From positions 186,001-250,000 of the forward strand of contig CAYGLF010000001.1 in assembly GCA_964350945.1 (NCBI GenBank): a stretch of 64,000 bases of DNA, written 5' to 3'. This DNA comes from CAYGLF01 sp964350945 (lineage in GTDB: Bacteria; Chlamydiota; Chlamydiia; Chlamydiales; JAAZZY01). The notes under the pieces were generated by a model. That model worked only from the letters and a program-made list of their open reading frames with translations, did no database searches and was not told where the DNA came from. Positions 61,565-64,000 of this stretch are shown here, piece by piece. The first letter of the stretch is position 1, and each line of letters starts with the position of its first letter. Position numbers and translations under genes: made by a program.

Positions 61565-62819
61565 TAATTACCTGTCCTATGAGCCCCTCGGGCCGGTTTT
61601 CAATTAATTTTACTTGGATAAGTTCATTGGGTGGGTATTCAATATGGGGAATCACCACCTTAATAAAATGGGGGGTGTACCCACTAGTCCCCTCTTCTTT
61701 ATTTGAAGCTTCTGTTAAAACCATACAGCTTTTTCCAACAAACTGATCTCTTAACAAAAAACTATAACGCTCACTCAGTCGAAGGACCTTATTTTTTCTC
61801 TCTTGAATAATTTCAGGAGAAACCTGGTCTTGAAATTCTGCTGCCTTAGTGCGGGCACGGCGGCTGTAAGGAAACATATGCACTTTTGCAAATTTGACTT
61901 CTTTCATCACATCCAGTGTTTGCTGAAAATCAATTTCACGCTCCCCTGGAAAGCCTACAATAATATCTGTGGTAAAGGTAAAATCATTGGATATACCTTT
62001 CAGCTTATCAATTGTTGCAAAAAACATTTGGCGGGTATACTTGCGGTTCATGCGTTTTAAAATCCAGTTAGAACCCGACTGCAATACAATATGCATTGAG
62101 TGACAGAGCTTCGAACAGTTTTTTAATGCTTCTATAAGGTCATCATCAACTTCATCGGGGTCAATGGATGAAATGCGAATACGCTCAAGCCCATCAATGT
62201 TTTCAATTGCTTGAATTAAAGAAGTTAATCGCACCGGATTTTTAGGATCTCCACCATCAAAGTCGCCAATATTAATTCCTGTTAATACAATCTCTTTGAC
62301 CCCAGTTTGAACCACATTTTCAATTTCTTCTTTAATCTGGGAGACGGTTCGTGACTCTGAGCGCCCCCTCACGTAGGGAATAATGCAATAAGAGCAAAAT
62401 GAATTACACCCATCTTGGACCTTGATAAACGCGCGTGTTTGACTCTCAAGCTTTGCTATTTTAAACTCAGGAAACTCCTCAAGAGGAAATATCTCGTTGA
62501 GAAGCTCATCCTTTTTTTTGTTAGAAATAACCCAGTCAGCTTCTCGAATTTCTAAGAGCTTATTTTTTCCAGCCTCAACCATGCAACCTGTCACGGCAAT
62601 TTTGGCACTTGGATATTGCTTCCGAAGCTTGCGTATCTGGTTTCGGCTGTGGCTGTCTGCTGATTGTGTCACCGTGCACGTATTGACAATACACACATCA
62701 GCATCTTCACCTTCTTGTGCTTCTTGATAACCCGCTACTTTGAGCTGATTTTGATAAGCCTGAGACTCATATTGATTGGTGCGACATCCCAATGTGGCTA
62801 TTTTAAACTTTTTAGTCAT
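61551..62819 (-). CDS. mtaB: tRNA t6A37 methylthiotransferase MtaB
   Basis: The 422-residue radical SAM enzyme converts t6A37 to ms2t6A37 in tRNAs reading ANN codons. The N-terminal UPF0004 domain has its three cluster cysteines in LGCRTNQYES, IVNTCTVTQSAD and VTGCMVEAG. The radical SAM motif is GCNSFCSYCIIPYVRGRSESR, followed by GFPGEREIDF. A TRAM domain ends the protein. The pattern LGCRTNQYES and the length point to MtaB rather than MiaB or RimO. Its start overlaps the ispH stop by 4 bp. Confidence 0.93.
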   Translation of the reverse strand: MTKKFKIATLGCRTNQYESQAYQNQLKVAGYQEAQEGEDADVCIVNTCTVTQSADSHSRNQIRKLRKQYPSAKIAVTGCMVEAGKNKLLEIREADWVISNKKKDELLNEIFPLEEFPEFKIAKLESQTRAFIKVQDGCNSFCSYCIIPYVRGRSESRTVSQIKEEIENVVQTGVKEIVLTGINIGDFDGGDPKNPVRLTSLIQAIENIDGLERIRISSIDPDEVDDDLIEALKNCSKLCHSMHIVLQSGSNWILKRMNRKYTRQMFFATIDKLKGISNDFTFTTDIIVGFPGEREIDFQQTLDVMKEVKFAKVHMFPYSRRARTKAAEFQDQVSPEIIQERKNKVLRLSERYSFLLRDQFVGKSCMVLTEASNKEEGTSGYTPHFIKVVIPHIEYPPNELIQVKLIENRPEGLIGQVISEAD

Positions 62820-63751
62820 TTCAACTGAGCCCTTAAAATTTCTTTAGGGACTTCAAAGCTTACATCCTCAACGATATGAGTAAACTCTTCCACTTTTGAA
62901 GCACCCCACTCTTTAAGCTTATGGATACAACTTTGCACGACATGATCCGGGGTTGAGGCCCCAGCTGTCATTCCTACTATAGAAACACCTTCCAGCCATG
63001 ACTTTTGAATTTCTTCAGGGTTGTTAATTAAATACGAAGGAATCCCCCTGTTTTCACCGACCTCTCTTAAGCGATTTGAATTGGAGCTTTGAGTGTCTCC
63101 TACAACTAGAATAAGATCTGCTTGTTTGGCAATTTCTTTGAGTGCTTCTTGGCGATTAGTCGTTGCAAAACAAATTGAGGAACTCGGTAAAGTTTGTGCT
63201 TGCGGATATTTTTTTAACAATGCTTGTACAATTCCATCGACCTCATCCATGCTAAGAGTCGTTTGCATTAAATAAAAAAGAGGTTCGTCTTTTTGGAATG
63301 TCAGAGCTTCCACATCCTCTATATTCTCAACAACAGTGGTGACTTGCGGGGCCTCCCCTAAAGTCCCAATAACTTCCACATGATCTTTATGTCCTATTAA
63401 AATAATCTGAGAGCCTTTAGATGCAAAACGCTTAGACGCTGAGTGCAACTTTGTCACCAGAGGACATGTCGCATCTACTTCGATAAACTGGCGCTCTTTA
63501 GCAAGTTCTCTAACTTTAGGAGAAACGCCGTGAGCAGAATAAATCAAACGAGATCCTTGAGGAGCCTCTTCTAAGTCTTCGATAAAAATAGCCCCTTTTT
63601 GTCGCAGTCCATCTACTACATGACGATTATGTACAATTTCGTGTTTCACATAAATTGGGGGGCCCCAAATTAAAAGAGCTTGCTCTACGACTTCAATAGC
63701 TCTTTCTACGCCCGCACAAAATCCGCGGGGATTAGACAATAGAATTTTCAT
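62816..63751 (-). CDS. ispH: 4-hydroxy-3-methylbut-2-enyl diphosphate reductase
   Basis: IspH (LytB) makes isopentenyl and dimethylallyl diphosphate in the last step of the MEP pathway. The ATG at 63751 has GAGG upstream and gives 311 residues; an in-frame TTG at 63766 is less likely. The 4Fe-4S ligands are Cys12 in LSNPRGFCAGVERA, Cys in DATCPLV and the Cys in SSSICFATTNRQEA. Substrate residues include HEIVHN, HKDHVE and GMTAGASTPD. It leads an operon ispH-mtaB-hypothetical-ligA. The first MEP gene, dxs, is at the other end of the window. Confidence 0.96.
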   Translation of the reverse strand: MKILLSNPRGFCAGVERAIEVVEQALLIWGPPIYVKHEIVHNRHVVDGLRQKGAIFIEDLEEAPQGSRLIYSAHGVSPKVRELAKERQFIEVDATCPLVTKLHSASKRFASKGSQIILIGHKDHVEVIGTLGEAPQVTTVVENIEDVEALTFQKDEPLFYLMQTTLSMDEVDGIVQALLKKYPQAQTLPSSSICFATTNRQEALKEIAKQADLILVVGDTQSSNSNRLREVGENRGIPSYLINNPEEIQKSWLEGVSIVGMTAGASTPDHVVQSCIHKLKEWGASKVEEFTHIVEDVSFEVPKEILRAQLK

Positions 63752-63830
63752 AAAAACAACCCTCAATAAAAGCTGGGTATTTTATCAGCCCAAATTATTG
63801 ACTGCCACCTAAAAGAAATTTTATAAAAGG

Positions 63831-64000
63831 TTATTTAGCGTCTGCAGCACAACGGAAGCCATAGGTTCTATTTTCACACCCCGGATTATTGCGGTGACGA
63901 TGAGAACATCTCAAATCATCCTTAAGACTTTTCCAACATCCCCCACGAAGAACGCGGTAAACTCCTTGAAGAGGCCCTTTGGGGCGATCGGGTTCTTGAG
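63831..64000 (-). CDS. C-terminal end of an FGE-sulfatase-domain protein, possibly a Pkn1-type kinase
   Basis: Only the last 56 codons lie in the window; the gene continues beyond its right edge. The visible end reads RVLRGGCWKS, LRCSHRHRNNPG and YGFRCAADAK, the typical C-terminal core of the formylglycine-generating-enzyme (SUMF1) fold. In C. trachomatis the kinase Pkn1, encoded beside ligA, ends in such a domain, and here ligA is also nearby, so it may be the Pkn1 orthologue. A stand-alone FGE-like protein is the alternative. The rest of the gene would decide. Confidence 0.75.
   Translation of the reverse strand, partial: QEPDRPKGPLQGVYRVLRGGCWKSLKDDLRCSHRHRNNPGCENRTYGFRCAADAK

Overview
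This window is chromosomal DNA from a member of the Chlamydiota, most likely an environmental (Simkania-like or Rhabdochlamydia-like) lineage rather than the animal Chlamydia. Two things point there. Several housekeeping blocks keep gene orders I know from Chlamydia trachomatis: dxs-xseB-xseA-tpiA, folD/smpB/dnaN/recF, sucA-sucB close to hemN, pgi beside a conserved hypothetical, and exbB-exbD. There are also chlamydia-restricted families (DUF818 hydrolase, MOMP-like porins, an Inc-like protein). The DNA is AT-rich and genes are tightly packed, with many 4-bp start/stop overlaps. The family-level placement is inference; no rRNA is present.

Layout. 0-8 kb: dxs (cut by the window edge), xseB and xseA on the minus strand; then tpiA-secG-def and a compact cassette on the plus strand that looks like nonulosonic-acid (sialic/pseudaminic/legionaminic type) synthesis: a CMP-sugar cytidylyltransferase, a GNAT-NeuB fusion, a HAD phosphatase and a Nudix-like protein. 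8-16 kb: folD, an unrecognised protein, smpB, dnaN, recF, an Inc-like membrane protein, adk, tRNA-Pro and two short coiled-coil genes around a perfect palindrome. 16-24.5 kb: a 2Fe-2S ferredoxin, a DUF1858/A-type Fe-S carrier fusion, the 2-oxoglutarate dehydrogenase genes (sucA, sucB, lpdA) and a HemN-like radical SAM protein. 24.5-35 kb: an MFS transporter, a DUF3604 protein, pgi, trmB, a degenerate PP2C-like membrane protein and an ExbB/ExbD motor with two small lipoproteins.

35-52 kb is the accessory part, rich in probable host-interaction proteins. It holds three paralogues with a Cys-X5-Arg phosphatase signature, a weak ankyrin-like protein, a DUF900 alpha/beta hydrolase, three tandem MOMP-like outer-membrane proteins, an MFS transporter, a membrane protein with an IQ motif and a canonical RING-H2 finger, a DUF818 hydrolase, and a pair of paralogues with a shared GYHG motif.

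52-64 kb returns to metabolism: tRNA-Leu directly abutting a secreted nickel-superoxide-dismutase-like gene, a sodium symporter, rlmD, brnQ, a methyltransferase, a metallo-beta-lactamase-fold hydrolase, and an ispH-mtaB-hypothetical-ligA operon. The window ends in the C-terminus of an FGE-sulfatase-domain protein.

The most notable items are the NiSOD with a Sec signal peptide, the IQ/RING-H2 protein, the CX5R phosphatase-like trio and the DUF1858-ErpA fusion.
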